The notes beneath the pieces were generated by a model that had not been told where the DNA came from, made no database searches, and saw only the letters and a program-made list of their open reading frames with translations. Below, one piece after another: positions 42,366 to 51,223 of a stretch of 64,000 bases of DNA (positions are counted from its first letter, which is position 1; the number at the start of each line of letters is the position of its first letter). A program made the position numbers and the translations under genes. The stretch is from Marinospirillum insulare DSM 21763 (GTDB taxonomy: Bacteria; Pseudomonadota; Gammaproteobacteria; Pseudomonadales; Halomonadaceae), in contig NZ_JMLW01000007.1 of assembly GCF_000686905.1 (NCBI RefSeq), positions 1-64,000 on the forward strand, read 5' to 3'.

Positions 42366-42652
42366 TTAATTTCTATAAGCTTATTTATATTGGCTACCAT
42401 GAGTATTTCTAAGGCTACGCCAGACGCATTAATGATTTCAATTTTTTTATTAGCAGCTGCTGCTTTTTTATGCAGGTAAACCACCATACCTAAAGCGGCA
42501 CTGTCTAAGTAAGTAACCTGTGAAAAGTCTAAGCTGATCACTTTAACCTGAGTGTTTTTTAAAACTTGCTCAGTATTTTCATTAAATTTTTTGTGACATG
42601 AAAAATCAAAACGCTCGGGAATACGTACCACTGAAAGATTAGACACAACCAC
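42362..42652 (-). CDS. STAS-domain anti-sigma factor antagonist
   Basis: A 96-residue STAS domain like SpoIIAA/RsbV. The phosphorylation site is Ser51 in TYLDSAALGMVVYL. It overlaps the next gene (kinase/phosphatase) by four bases, which indicates coupled synthesis of the two partners. Its output target is unknown; no sigma factor or anti-sigma factor gene lies in the island. A STAS protein next to an F7 che cluster is also known in Shewanella. Confidence 0.93.
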   Translation of the reverse strand: MVVSNLSVVRIPERFDFSCHKKFNENTEQVLKNTQVKVISLDFSQVTYLDSAALGMVVYLHKKAAAANKKIEIINASGVALEILMVANINKLIEIK

Positions 42653-42684
42653 TCTCCTTACCTAAAGCCTTGTCACTGATTAAC

Positions 42685-43863
42685 TTAAAAAAGATCGATA
42701 TCGCCACTGTCCATCGAACTACTGGAAACAGGGTTAGATTTACGCTGGGTACGAGCATCACGAAACTCCTCCATGCGTTTATGTAAAGCACGGTGAAATT
42801 CACGCGGGTCATCAGCACCTGTTTTTAATGCCTCAACCAACAGCAAGAGATGGCTTTGTTCAGAAGCCGTGTGTTGAATGGTTTGGCTACTCATATCTTC
42901 AAACTGCAAAGCACGCATTGCATCATTTAAAGCCTGGTTTAAATCCCCAGACAAGGTTTCTAACTGCTGAGTCACCAACTGATCGCTTCTAGATTTTTCC
43001 ATCAGCAACTCTATAGCCACTTCCACTTCTTTTTTGGCCGTTAAAATAAAGCTCATATCTTGAGAAGCTATTTTACTGACGTCTTCAACTAAAGCCTCAA
43101 TGCGCTTATTCATCGCGTTCAAGTTAACTTGAATAGTGCGACTAAATTCTGCAGAACGCGAAGACAAGGCTCTCACTTCATCGGCGACTACCGCAAAACC
43201 ACGGCCATGCTCGCCTGCACGCGCAGCTTCTATGGCAGCGTTTAAGGCTAAAAGGTTGGTTTGTTCGGCAATGCTGTCTATGTCGCCTAAAACCTTCATT
43301 AACTCAGGCATACCCTCAGACAGCTCTGAAACCCTTTCTAGCATTTCCATTAAGTCAGCACTGGTTTGTACCGAGGTGCCTACAAAGCTATTCAGTGTTT
43401 TTAGCGTATCTTCGGCAAAGTTACTCATACGACCATGCGAACTAGACTCAGTTTCAGCCTGACCTCCATAGAGCAGTGACTCCACTAGGTTTTGCTGCTC
43501 GTCTAAATCTGTTTTAAAACGAGAGAAAGCATCACCCAGGGTAGCTAAGGCATCGTTTTGCATACTGGTCAGCGAATCTAAATCTTCCATAGACTCACTC
43601 ACCACCTCTGCAATGGTTTCGCCTACCTGACGATAATCACGCTGCAAATCTACCTCAGAAATACCCGCAACAAAGTCACCCTGAGGTAAGTTTGAGGTTT
43701 GACTGGCTGTATTTTTGCTAGCCGACTGACTGGCAAACAAACCTAAAGCAAAGCTAGCTAAGCCAGATAACAAACCGGTTAACCAAGCTGGAATAAATTG
43801 ACTAATAGCTAAACTCATCAGTAATACTGCGACCAAAGCTAACCATACAAAAGAGCGTTTCAT
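42685..43863 (-). CDS. Short methyl-accepting-type protein without sensor domain
   Basis: 392 residues. Two close hydrophobic stretches at the N-terminus (about 5-22 and 28-46) form a hairpin or single anchor, with no periplasmic domain and no HAMP. The rest is helical with the MCP signalling tip ([43 protein letters not shown]). The C-terminal 100 residues are helical ([17 protein letters not shown]). It ends SGDIDLF and lacks the W-x-x-F tether of the larger MCPs. It may sense membrane or cytoplasmic cues, or link CheD or STAS proteins to the array. Confidence 0.88.
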   Translation of the reverse strand: MKRSFVWLALVAVLLMSLAISQFIPAWLTGLLSGLASFALGLFASQSASKNTASQTSNLPQGDFVAGISEVDLQRDYRQVGETIAEVVSESMEDLDSLTSMQNDALATLGDAFSRFKTDLDEQQNLVESLLYGGQAETESSSHGRMSNFAEDTLKTLNSFVGTSVQTSADLMEMLERVSELSEGMPELMKVLGDIDSIAEQTNLLALNAAIEAARAGEHGRGFAVVADEVRALSSRSAEFSRTIQVNLNAMNKRIEALVEDVSKIASQDMSFILTAKKEVEVAIELLMEKSRSDQLVTQQLETLSGDLNQALNDAMRALQFEDMSSQTIQHTASEQSHLLLLVEALKTGADDPREFHRALHKRMEEFRDARTQRKSNPVSSSSMDSGDIDLF

Positions 43864-43878
43864 TAACTTCTGATTTCC

Positions 43879-44961
43879 TTACACACGATTGGTTCTTTGT
43901 CCTAAGCACTCAATAACCCTAGCAGGCAGCTGTGTTAAAGGCAGAACCTCATCAACACCACCTAGAGTAATCGCTTCTTTAGGCATTCCAAAAACTACAC
44001 AACTTGCTTCATCTTGCGCCAAGGTATGCGCCCCGGCACGCTGCATTTCTAACATACCCAGCGCACCATCTTTACCCATACCCGTTAAAATAACTGCAAC
44101 CGCATTATTAGCAACCAACTGAGCAGCAGAATTAAACAGCACATCAACAGAAGGACGGTGACGATTAACAGGAGGTCCTGAATGTAAGCGAGTCATGTAG
44201 TTTGCACCACTACGCTTAACCTCTAAATGTTGATTCCCTGGTGCTATGTAAACATAACCAGGCAAAACCCTCTCGTTATCGACTGCTTCTTTAACCCGTA
44301 AAGCGCAGAGTTTATCTAACCGCTCGGCAAAAGTGCGGGTAAAATTTTCTGGCATGTGCTGGGTAATCATAATGGCGGGCATATCGGCGGGCAGATCAAT
44401 TAAAAAATCTTTAATTGCTTCAGTTCCGCCTGTAGATGCACCCAAAAACACAATTTTCTCTGTTGACTTATAGCCCACACGTTTACTGGTTGCCGCTACA
44501 GTTTTAGCGCGCAGACTAGCAGCACTAACATCTTGCTGACGCCCCCTAGAACTCACTCTAGCTTGAGCACAAGCCCGAATTTTTTCAGCTATTAATTCAG
44601 AGTAACCCTGCAAACCACTGGCAATATCTACCTTAGGTTTAGCAATGTAATCTACCGCGCCTAACTCTAAAGCCCTAAGGGTAACCTCTGAGCCTTTTTC
44701 CGTTAGCGAAGAAACCATAAGAACCGGCATTGGCCTTAAGCGCATTAAACGCTCTAAAAAATCTAAGCCATCCATACGCGGCATTTCAACGTCTAGCGTT
44801 AGCACATCAGGATTGTGTTGCTTAATTAATTCTCTAGCAACTAAAGGATCAGGCGCTACGGCAACCACCTGCATATCAGCATGACTGTTAATAATATCAG
44901 TCAGTAGCTTGCGTATAAGCGCCGAATCATCAACCACTAGTACAGAAATTTTTTTTGTCAT
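43879..44961 (-). CDS. cheB: Chemoreceptor methylesterase/glutaminase CheB
   Basis: About 360 residues from ATG 44961, with a TTG eight codons upstream as the alternative. The receiver domain comes first ([33 protein letters not shown]). The esterase domain has the triad Ser in [12 protein letters not shown], His in [11 protein letters not shown] and Asp in [11 protein letters not shown]. It removes methyl groups from receptors when phosphorylated by CheA. The upstream cheD ends at 44978, 16 bp before the ATG. Confidence 0.96.
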   Translation of the reverse strand: MTKKISVLVVDDSALIRKLLTDIINSHADMQVVAVAPDPLVARELIKQHNPDVLTLDVEMPRMDGLDFLERLMRLRPMPVLMVSSLTEKGSEVTLRALELGAVDYIAKPKVDIASGLQGYSELIAEKIRACAQARVSSRGRQQDVSAASLRAKTVAATSKRVGYKSTEKIVFLGASTGGTEAIKDFLIDLPADMPAIMITQHMPENFTRTFAERLDKLCALRVKEAVDNERVLPGYVYIAPGNQHLEVKRSGANYMTRLHSGPPVNRHRPSVDVLFNSAAQLVANNAVAVILTGMGKDGALGMLEMQRAGAHTLAQDEASCVVFGMPKEAITLGGVDEVLPLTQLPARVIECLGQRTNRV

Positions 44962-44977
44962 AACGAACCAAACAACT

Positions 44978-45577
44978 CTATCCAAATAGCTCTATGTTAC
45001 CTGCCACTTGAATATTCAAGAGCTTCTCAAAATATTCGGCTTCACGATCAAATATAGTCGTATTATTTAATCTTTTAAGTTTTTTTACTAGTACTCGGCC
45101 AGAAGTCGGAAAAAAATATACCTTTTGTGGATAAGCACCTAATAAACTCTGGCTTACTACGGGTATTTTTTCTGCCTCCAAATAACTCAGCAAAAACTCA
45201 GCATTACGCTCACCTATGATTTGACTTCCATCGGCTGCCAATACATTGCCACCACCAAACACCTTAGCTTCAAGGTTCTCACGTTTAGCTCCTCGCTTAA
45301 GTAATTCATTAATTAAAACTTCCAAAGCATGGCTACCATAACGAATAGAGCAACCCACTAGGTCTCGGTCAAAATGTTCCCTAGGCAACATAAAATGACT
45401 GATACCCCCTAAACCGAGTGACTCATCACGAATACAAGCCGCAACACAGCTTCCTAACACCGTCACCAGCAACAATTCCTGCTGAGTAACGTAAAACTCA
45501 CCGGGTAGAACTTTTACCGCACCCGTTTCAAAGTAAGGATCAAAGTAGATCCTAGAAAGCTGTTCATCGGCTTCCAC
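44978..45577 (-). CDS. cheD: Chemoreceptor glutamine deamidase CheD, first copy
   Basis: 199 residues. Catalytic Cys44 in [14 protein letters not shown] and His61 in ISHFMLPRE are present, with [12 protein letters not shown] and [12 protein letters not shown]. It sits between cheR and cheB, the position of cheD in the P. aeruginosa che2 cluster, so it is probably the ancestral copy. It ends NIELFG. The gap to cheR is 3 bp. Confidence 0.95.
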   Translation of the reverse strand: MEADEQLSRIYFDPYFETGAVKVLPGEFYVTQQELLLVTVLGSCVAACIRDESLGLGGISHFMLPREHFDRDLVGCSIRYGSHALEVLINELLKRGAKRENLEAKVFGGGNVLAADGSQIIGERNAEFLLSYLEAEKIPVVSQSLLGAYPQKVYFFPTSGRVLVKKLKRLNNTTIFDREAEYFEKLLNIQVAGNIELFG

Positions 45578-45580
45578 AGC

Positions 45581-46429
45581 TTAGCTCCCATCCAACGACT
45601 TCTTAGTGACAGGGTAAAAAACTGTTTTACCTTTTAAGCGAAATAAGTCGGCAGCATGCTGAAAGCTTTCTGAGTGGCCTGCATAAAGCAGCCCTTCATC
45701 TAACAACATAGGATGAAAGCGCTTCAATACCTTGTACTGAGTAGGCTTATCAAAATAAATCATCACATTGCGACAGAAAATAGCATCAAATGGGCCTTTA
45801 ATTGGCCAACCAGGTGCTAAAAGGTTCAGTGAGTTAAAGTGAATTAAATCTTTTAACTGGGAACGGACTTTCACCATACCTAAATGGCTACCCTTACCCT
45901 TAACAAAGAAGTTTTTAATTCGCTCATCACTTAATTTACTAATGCGATCAGAAGCATAAACGCCTCTTTTAGCTTGAGATAAAACATTGGTATCAACATC
46001 GGTTGCTAAAATACGCACGGGAGGTGCCCAACTACCAAAAGCTTCTATAGCAGTCATAGCTAAAGAATAGGCTTCTTCACCTGTTGAGCAGGCACTAGAC
46101 CAAATTTTAATAGGCCCACGACGCTTATTAGCTAAAGCCAACATTTGTTCAGCCAGCAAATCGAAGTGGTGTGCTTCACGAAAAAAAGACGTTAAATTAG
46201 TGGTTAAAGCATTAATAAAATCCTGTGCTTCATCTTCATTTTCTTCTAAATGCTCTAGGTATTGCTGAAAATCAATCAGTCCTAATGCCCTTAAGCGCCG
46301 AGCAATGCGGCTATAAACCATGTCACGCTTTTTGGGGCTTAAGAAAATGCCTGCACGTGCCTGGGCTAGATTACGAATATTTTGAAAGTCCTTATCCGTA
46401 AATTCAAATTCGCGCTCTTTGTCGCTCAC
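45581..46429 (-). CDS. cheR: Chemoreceptor methyltransferase CheR
   Basis: 282 residues. The N-terminal helical domain is followed by the SAM-dependent domain with IWSSACSTGEEAYSLAM, ILATDVDTNVLSQAKRG and IFCRNVMIYFDK. It methylates receptor glutamates. The two large MCPs in this cluster end in EWEEF, a tether sequence of the W-x-x-F type that CheR proteins bind. It follows the MCP gene by 3 bp. Confidence 0.96.
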   Translation of the reverse strand: MSDKEREFEFTDKDFQNIRNLAQARAGIFLSPKKRDMVYSRIARRLRALGLIDFQQYLEHLEENEDEAQDFINALTTNLTSFFREAHHFDLLAEQMLALANKRRGPIKIWSSACSTGEEAYSLAMTAIEAFGSWAPPVRILATDVDTNVLSQAKRGVYASDRISKLSDERIKNFFVKGKGSHLGMVKVRSQLKDLIHFNSLNLLAPGWPIKGPFDAIFCRNVMIYFDKPTQYKVLKRFHPMLLDEGLLYAGHSESFQHAADLFRLKGKTVFYPVTKKSLDGS

Positions 46430-46432
46430 AGA

Positions 46433-48151
46433 CTAAAACTCCTCCCATTCATCATCATCAAACTTTTTAGGCTTAGGAATAGGCTTGGCCGCTAACCTTT
46501 TAGCAGGCTTAGCTAAAGGTTGACTGGCTGGTTTATTTGCCAGAGATTTTGCAGGCTTACTAGCTTTAGTGGGTTGCTTGGCTGTATCTACCTGAAAAAT
46601 AGCCACTGAATCACTTAACAGACCAGCTTGCTCCTGCAAAGACTCAGCGGCGGCAGCAGCTTCTTCTACCAGGGCAGCATTTTGCTGGGTTACATCATCC
46701 ATTTGTGTAACCGCTTGGTTCACCTGCTCAATACCTTGGCTTTGCTCGTCTGAGGCAGCAGAAATTTCGCCAATAATATCAGTAACACGTTGAACAGAAC
46801 CTACGATGGCCTCAATTGTACTGCCCGTTTCTTTTACTAGCTCAGCACCCTGGCTAACCGTGGCTACTGAATGGGTAATTAAGTCACTAATTTCTTTAGC
46901 TGCTGCTGCTGAACGCTGTGCTAAGGAGCGCACTTCTTCTGCCACCACTGCAAAACCACGGCCTTGATCGCCTGCACGGGCAGCTTCAACTGCCGCGTTC
47001 AAAGCTAAAATATTGGTTTGGAAAGCTATGTCATCAATTAGCTTAATAATGTTGGCTATTTTATTAGAACTGTCACTAATGGCTTCCATGGTAGTGATCA
47101 CTTGACGCGACTTTTCACCACCTTCACCCGCTGTACTGCTAGCGTTTTGTGCTAGCTGATTAGCTTGGCGTGCATTATCCGCATTCTGTCTAACCGTTGA
47201 GGTTAGCTCTTCTAAGCTAGCTGCGGTTTCTTCAAGGCTAGAGGCTTGCTCTTCGGTACGCTGTGACAAATCAACGTTACCCGTAGCTATTTCTTGTGAA
47301 GCGGTATTAATAGAATCAACAGAAGACTTAATTTCAGTCACCAAACCCCGCAAGTGGTCTTGCATGGCTTGCAAAGCAGTTAACACCTCACCAATTTCAT
47401 CTTGGTGTTCAATAACAATGGTGTTATTCAGGTTACCTTTAGAGATTTCCTGAAAGTAATTCACCGCCCTATTTAAAGGATTAACTATCACACTAATCAA
47501 TAGCCAACCTAAGAAAGCTGCAATTAAAATACCGACCACTATCATCACGACAGCGATTAGCTGAGCGGTGGAATAAGAGGCTTGCTGGTTTTCAAAAAGA
47601 TCGGAAGAAACTTGCCTTTGTAGCTCAAGTAGTTGCTCTGCAACCCCTACGCTACTAAGAAATAAAGGGTTGGTCTTTTCAATCATGTGCACATTGGCTA
47701 GCTCAAAAAAACCCGACTCAAGCAATTTAATGGTGGCGACTAAGCCCTGTTGAGTAAAGTCTCCCCTTAGCTTGGCATAGTCAGCAGCTAACAAACTTTC
47801 TCTTTCTGTTAAGCTACTAGCCATAAACTCAGTCCATAACTGGGTAATTTGTTTAATATTTTCTCTGACAATATCTGTGTGCATTGTGATTGGGTGATCA
47901 TGCAGCACATGCTCATCAAGTCTAGGGTCGTGCATGGAAGCAAGGTTTAGCTGAATAATATTCTGCTGCATCAAATATTGAATTTCGGCTAGCAGTAGGG
48001 TGGGTCTTAAGCGGTCATTATAAACATCACCTAAAGCGGTATTAGATTTTTTCATGCCACTTAAACCCATCATGCCGATGATGAGCAAAAGCAGTGCCAT
48101 AAAGCTAATAACTATAAAAAGTTTGGATTTAACTTTTAAGCGTTTCAGCAT
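46433..48151 (-). CDS. Methyl-accepting chemotaxis protein with 4HB sensor
   Basis: 572 residues. Two membrane helices (about 11-30 and 192-215) flank a Tar-type four-helix bundle periplasmic domain (about 35-190), followed by HAMP and a signalling domain with IIKLIDDIAFQTNILALNAA and [19 protein letters not shown] Lys/Pro-rich linker (about 520-560) ends in DDEWEEF, the CheR tether. The ligand is unknown; 4HB domains sense many small molecules. It lies between cheW and cheR, where P. aeruginosa che2 has Aer2, but there is no PAS/haem domain here. Confidence 0.94.
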   Translation of the reverse strand: MLKRLKVKSKLFIVISFMALLLLIIGMMGLSGMKKSNTALGDVYNDRLRPTLLLAEIQYLMQQNIIQLNLASMHDPRLDEHVLHDHPITMHTDIVRENIKQITQLWTEFMASSLTERESLLAADYAKLRGDFTQQGLVATIKLLESGFFELANVHMIEKTNPLFLSSVGVAEQLLELQRQVSSDLFENQQASYSTAQLIAVVMIVVGILIAAFLGWLLISVIVNPLNRAVNYFQEISKGNLNNTIVIEHQDEIGEVLTALQAMQDHLRGLVTEIKSSVDSINTASQEIATGNVDLSQRTEEQASSLEETAASLEELTSTVRQNADNARQANQLAQNASSTAGEGGEKSRQVITTMEAISDSSNKIANIIKLIDDIAFQTNILALNAAVEAARAGDQGRGFAVVAEEVRSLAQRSAAAAKEISDLITHSVATVSQGAELVKETGSTIEAIVGSVQRVTDIIGEISAASDEQSQGIEQVNQAVTQMDDVTQQNAALVEEAAAAAESLQEQAGLLSDSVAIFQVDTAKQPTKASKPAKSLANKPASQPLAKPAKRLAAKPIPKPKKFDDDEWEEF

Positions 48152-48166
48152 ACTTGCAACCTCTTG

Positions 48167-48664
48167 TTAAAGTGCTTCAGCCACACTATCCATTAGCCCC
48201 ATTTCACTACTAGACATAAGTTTTTCTATATCAACCACTATGGCCATGCGCTCTTCAATACTGGCTAAGCCTTGAATGTACTGAGTATCTAAAGCAGCGC
48301 CGAACTCTGGTGCGGGCCTTATTTGCTCTTCGCTTAAAGCCACTACATCAGAAACACCATCCACAACCATACCGACAACTCGACTACCTAAATTTAAGAT
48401 AATCATCACTGTAAACTGGTCATAAACGGCTTCGCCTACTTGCAGCTTTAAACGCATATCAACCACCGGCACGATAACACCACGCATATTAATGACTCCC
48501 TTGATGTAGTCAGGAGTATTAGCAATGCGAGTCACACCATCGTAACCACGGATTTCTTGCACTTTTAAAATATCTATGGCGTATTCTTCTTCACCTAAAG
48601 TGAAAGTTAAGAATTCCTGGTGGCCCGTTAGAGCCTGAACACTTTCTGCGGCCAACTCACTCAT
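48167..48664 (-). CDS. cheW: Chemotaxis coupling protein CheW
   Basis: 165 residues, one CheW domain ([43 protein letters not shown]). It links CheA to the receptors. The start is ATG 48664, with GGAG eight bases upstream; a longer frame begins with a TTG in the preceding gap and is not supported. Confidence 0.96.
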   Translation of the reverse strand: MSELAAESVQALTGHQEFLTFTLGEEEYAIDILKVQEIRGYDGVTRIANTPDYIKGVINMRGVIVPVVDMRLKLQVGEAVYDQFTVMIILNLGSRVVGMVVDGVSDVVALSEEQIRPAPEFGAALDTQYIQGLASIEERMAIVVDIEKLMSSSEMGLMDSVAEAL

Positions 48665-48687
48665 AATTTTTTCTCCAATCAAAGTAT

Positions 48688-50787
48688 CTATACAGGCTGG
48701 GTCATTCTTGCAAGCTGTTCTATATCTATAATTAAAGCCACACGACCATCGCCCATAATGGTGGCTCCCGACACACCTTCTACACGACGATAATGAGTCT
48801 CTAAACTTTTAATGACTACTTGGTTTTGAGAAATTAATTCATCTACAAATAAAGCCAATTTACCCTCTGCACTTTCTACGACTACGAGTATCCCTTCTTC
48901 AGGATTAGTAAAACGAGGCTCTAGGTTAAACACCTTGTATAAGGAAATCAGCGGCAAGTACTCACCACGAATATGCACTACACGACCTTGACCCGACACA
49001 GTTTTTAACTGCTCTGAATCTGGCTGCATGGATTCAATAATGCGCGTTAATGGCAGTATAAATACTTCATCGCCCACTCTCAGAGACATACCGTCTAAAA
49101 TGGCTAGGGTTAGGGGTAGGCGTAAGCTAATGCGGGTACCCTTGCCTGGTTCAGAATCGACTTCTATTTGGCCTTTCATTTCGGTGATGTTACGCATAAC
49201 TACGTCCATGCCGACACCACGACCAGAAACATCGGTGACCTGAGCAGCGGTAGAAAAACCAGCAGCAAAAATTAACTGCCAAACTTCTTTATCGGTTGGG
49301 TTTTCACTCAGTGGCACACCTTTTTTAGTTGCACTGGCAATCAGTTTGTCACGGTTTAAACCCGCACCATCATCAATTACTTCAACTAATATGCTACCGC
49401 CTTGGTGCCCTGCACTTAACGTAATCGTACCTTGCTCAGGTTTACCTACTGCCAAGCGTTCTTCAGGCGATTCAATACCATGGTCGATAGAGTTACGCAC
49501 TAGGTGGGTTAAAGGGTCGGCTAGTTTTTCAATCAAACCTTTATCTAACTCAGTTTCCTCACCAACCAACTTAAGTGCCACTTTTTTGTTCATCGTGCTG
49601 GATAAATCACGTACTACACGTGGAAAGCGACCAAAAACAAAGTTAATCGGCATCATGCGAATCGACATCACCGCTTCTTGTAAGTCACGCGAGTTACGCT
49701 CTAGGCTACTTAAGCCGGAATAAATTTCTTCATGCTCCATAGGGTCTAAGGCAGATAACGACTGAGCCAGCATGGAGCGGGTTATAACTAATTCACCTAC
49801 CAGGTTAATTAGCTGGTCAACTTTCTCTACTCCCACTCGTATAGAGGCTTCTGCAGCAGTGGCTGGGCGTTTAGCTGTTCCTGAACTAGCGCTTTTAGCT
49901 GGTTTCTTTTCAGGTGCTTTTTCTGTTGCAGCTTTGTTAGGTTCTGTCGCTGCCATTTCAGTTTCAAGGGGTAAGCTTTGCTCATCAATAAAGAAACCAA
50001 AGCCCTGCTCGTCTTCTTGCTCAGCTTGAAGCTTATCGAGTTCTGCAGGTAGCTCTGCTTCATCTATAAAAAAACCAAAGCCTAGGTCATCTTCAGTTTC
50101 TTCTTGGCTGCCCGTTTCTTCTAAAGTAAAAGTCACTTCATCTGCGGCGCAAACGTAAGCAAAAATTTCTTCAAGGTCTGCTCGCTCGGGGTTTCCCAAC
50201 AAGCGCCAGCTGGCTTGGCCTTCAGATAACTCACTCAGCACTTGCAGCTCGCCCAGTGCTTGAAGGTCAGTATTAATCGCTTCCCAAGAAGCACCCTTAG
50301 CAAAAACATCTTCTGCTGGGTGTAGTTTAATTAACCAGCTAGCTTCAGTAGCTGGCTGAGTGGTTGCGCTGGGCTGGCTAACCTCTGCGAGTGGCTCATC
50401 ACCTTCGGCTAGGTGAAGGAGCTCTGCCTGCAAGCTTTCAATACGTGCTTGATCAACCTCACCACCATGTTGATGGACATCTAGCATACTGCTTAATAAA
50501 TCGCAGCAATGTAAAAATGCATCAATCATCACATCGGTAGGGTGTAACTCTTCTTTACGCAGTCGATCAAGCAACGTTTCAAGCGCATGAGTTAACTGGG
50601 CAATATCAGTAAAACCAAAAGTGCCAGCACCGCCCTTAATAGAGTGGGCAGCCCGAAAAATAGCATTTAAGTCATCTAGACTTGGAGTTTCCAAGTCTAG
50701 TGCCAGTAACAGGCTCTCCATTGTTGCTAGGTGCTCGTAAGCTTCATCTATGAATACCTGATGAAACTGGCTGAGATCAATACTCAT
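48688..50787 (-). CDS. cheA: Chemotaxis histidine kinase CheA
   Basis: 699 residues from ATG 50787 (GGAAGAGG box before it). The HPt domain holds the phosphorylated histidine in [17 protein letters not shown] near residue 48. An acidic linker (about 230-330) contains a repeated LGFGFFIDE / [10 protein letters not shown] motif. Then come dimerisation, HATPase ([34 protein letters not shown]) and a C-terminal CheW-like domain. No clear P2 CheY-binding domain is seen; the two GFGFFIDE repeats may be short docking motifs for CheY or CheB (inference). Confidence 0.96.
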   Translation of the reverse strand: MSIDLSQFHQVFIDEAYEHLATMESLLLALDLETPSLDDLNAIFRAAHSIKGGAGTFGFTDIAQLTHALETLLDRLRKEELHPTDVMIDAFLHCCDLLSSMLDVHQHGGEVDQARIESLQAELLHLAEGDEPLAEVSQPSATTQPATEASWLIKLHPAEDVFAKGASWEAINTDLQALGELQVLSELSEGQASWRLLGNPERADLEEIFAYVCAADEVTFTLEETGSQEETEDDLGFGFFIDEAELPAELDKLQAEQEDEQGFGFFIDEQSLPLETEMAATEPNKAATEKAPEKKPAKSASSGTAKRPATAAEASIRVGVEKVDQLINLVGELVITRSMLAQSLSALDPMEHEEIYSGLSSLERNSRDLQEAVMSIRMMPINFVFGRFPRVVRDLSSTMNKKVALKLVGEETELDKGLIEKLADPLTHLVRNSIDHGIESPEERLAVGKPEQGTITLSAGHQGGSILVEVIDDGAGLNRDKLIASATKKGVPLSENPTDKEVWQLIFAAGFSTAAQVTDVSGRGVGMDVVMRNITEMKGQIEVDSEPGKGTRISLRLPLTLAILDGMSLRVGDEVFILPLTRIIESMQPDSEQLKTVSGQGRVVHIRGEYLPLISLYKVFNLEPRFTNPEEGILVVVESAEGKLALFVDELISQNQVVIKSLETHYRRVEGVSGATIMGDGRVALIIDIEQLARMTQPV

Positions 50788-50823
50788 AAAGCGGGCCTCT
50801 TCCAAAAACTGCTACGCAAAAAA

Positions 50824-51189
50824 TTAACCTATAACCTTTTTAACCACATCAATCAGTTTTTGAGGGTCAAAAGGTTTCACTAACCAACCTGTAGCACCTG
50901 CCGCCTTACCTTGTTGCTTCATGGCATCGCCGGCTTCTGTGGTAAGAACCAAAATAGGTGTGCGTGCGTAGCTAGGTAAAGCTCTTAGGCTTTTAATCAG
51001 GGTTAAACCATCCATATTTGGCATATTTTGGTCGGTTAAGACTAGATCAAAACGACCCGTTTTAGCCTTTTGCAAACCCTGAGCACCATCGTTAGCTTCT
51101 ACCACTGTGTAACCAGCACCTTTCAAAGTGAAAGATACCATTTGGCGAATAGAAGCCGAATCATCAACAGCTAGAATTGTCTTAGCCAT
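50824..51189 (-). CDS. cheY: Chemotaxis response regulator CheY
   Basis: A 121-residue single receiver domain: VDDSASIRQM, phosphoacceptor Asp53 in LVLTDQNMPNMDG, switch Thr in VLTTEAGDA and Lys in WLVKPFD. It is 36 bp before cheA and is the first small gene of the che order. It may act as phosphate sink or effector for non-flagellar output, as proposed for F7-type systems. Confidence 0.95.
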   Translation of the reverse strand: MAKTILAVDDSASIRQMVSFTLKGAGYTVVEANDGAQGLQKAKTGRFDLVLTDQNMPNMDGLTLIKSLRALPSYARTPILVLTTEAGDAMKQQGKAAGATGWLVKPFDPQKLIDVVKKVIG

Positions 51190-51223
51190 AAACCTTTAAT
51201 CTCCAAAATCTTCAATAACAAAA

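Noticed and set aside
42685-43863. Truncated or broken MCP
   Set aside because: The frame is intact with an N-terminal anchor, a full signalling tip and a defined C-terminal tail, so it looks like a genuine short class and not a pseudogene.
49346-50029. Long open frames opposite cheA
   Set aside because: They mirror the codon pattern of cheA and resemble no protein family; no ribosome binding sites.
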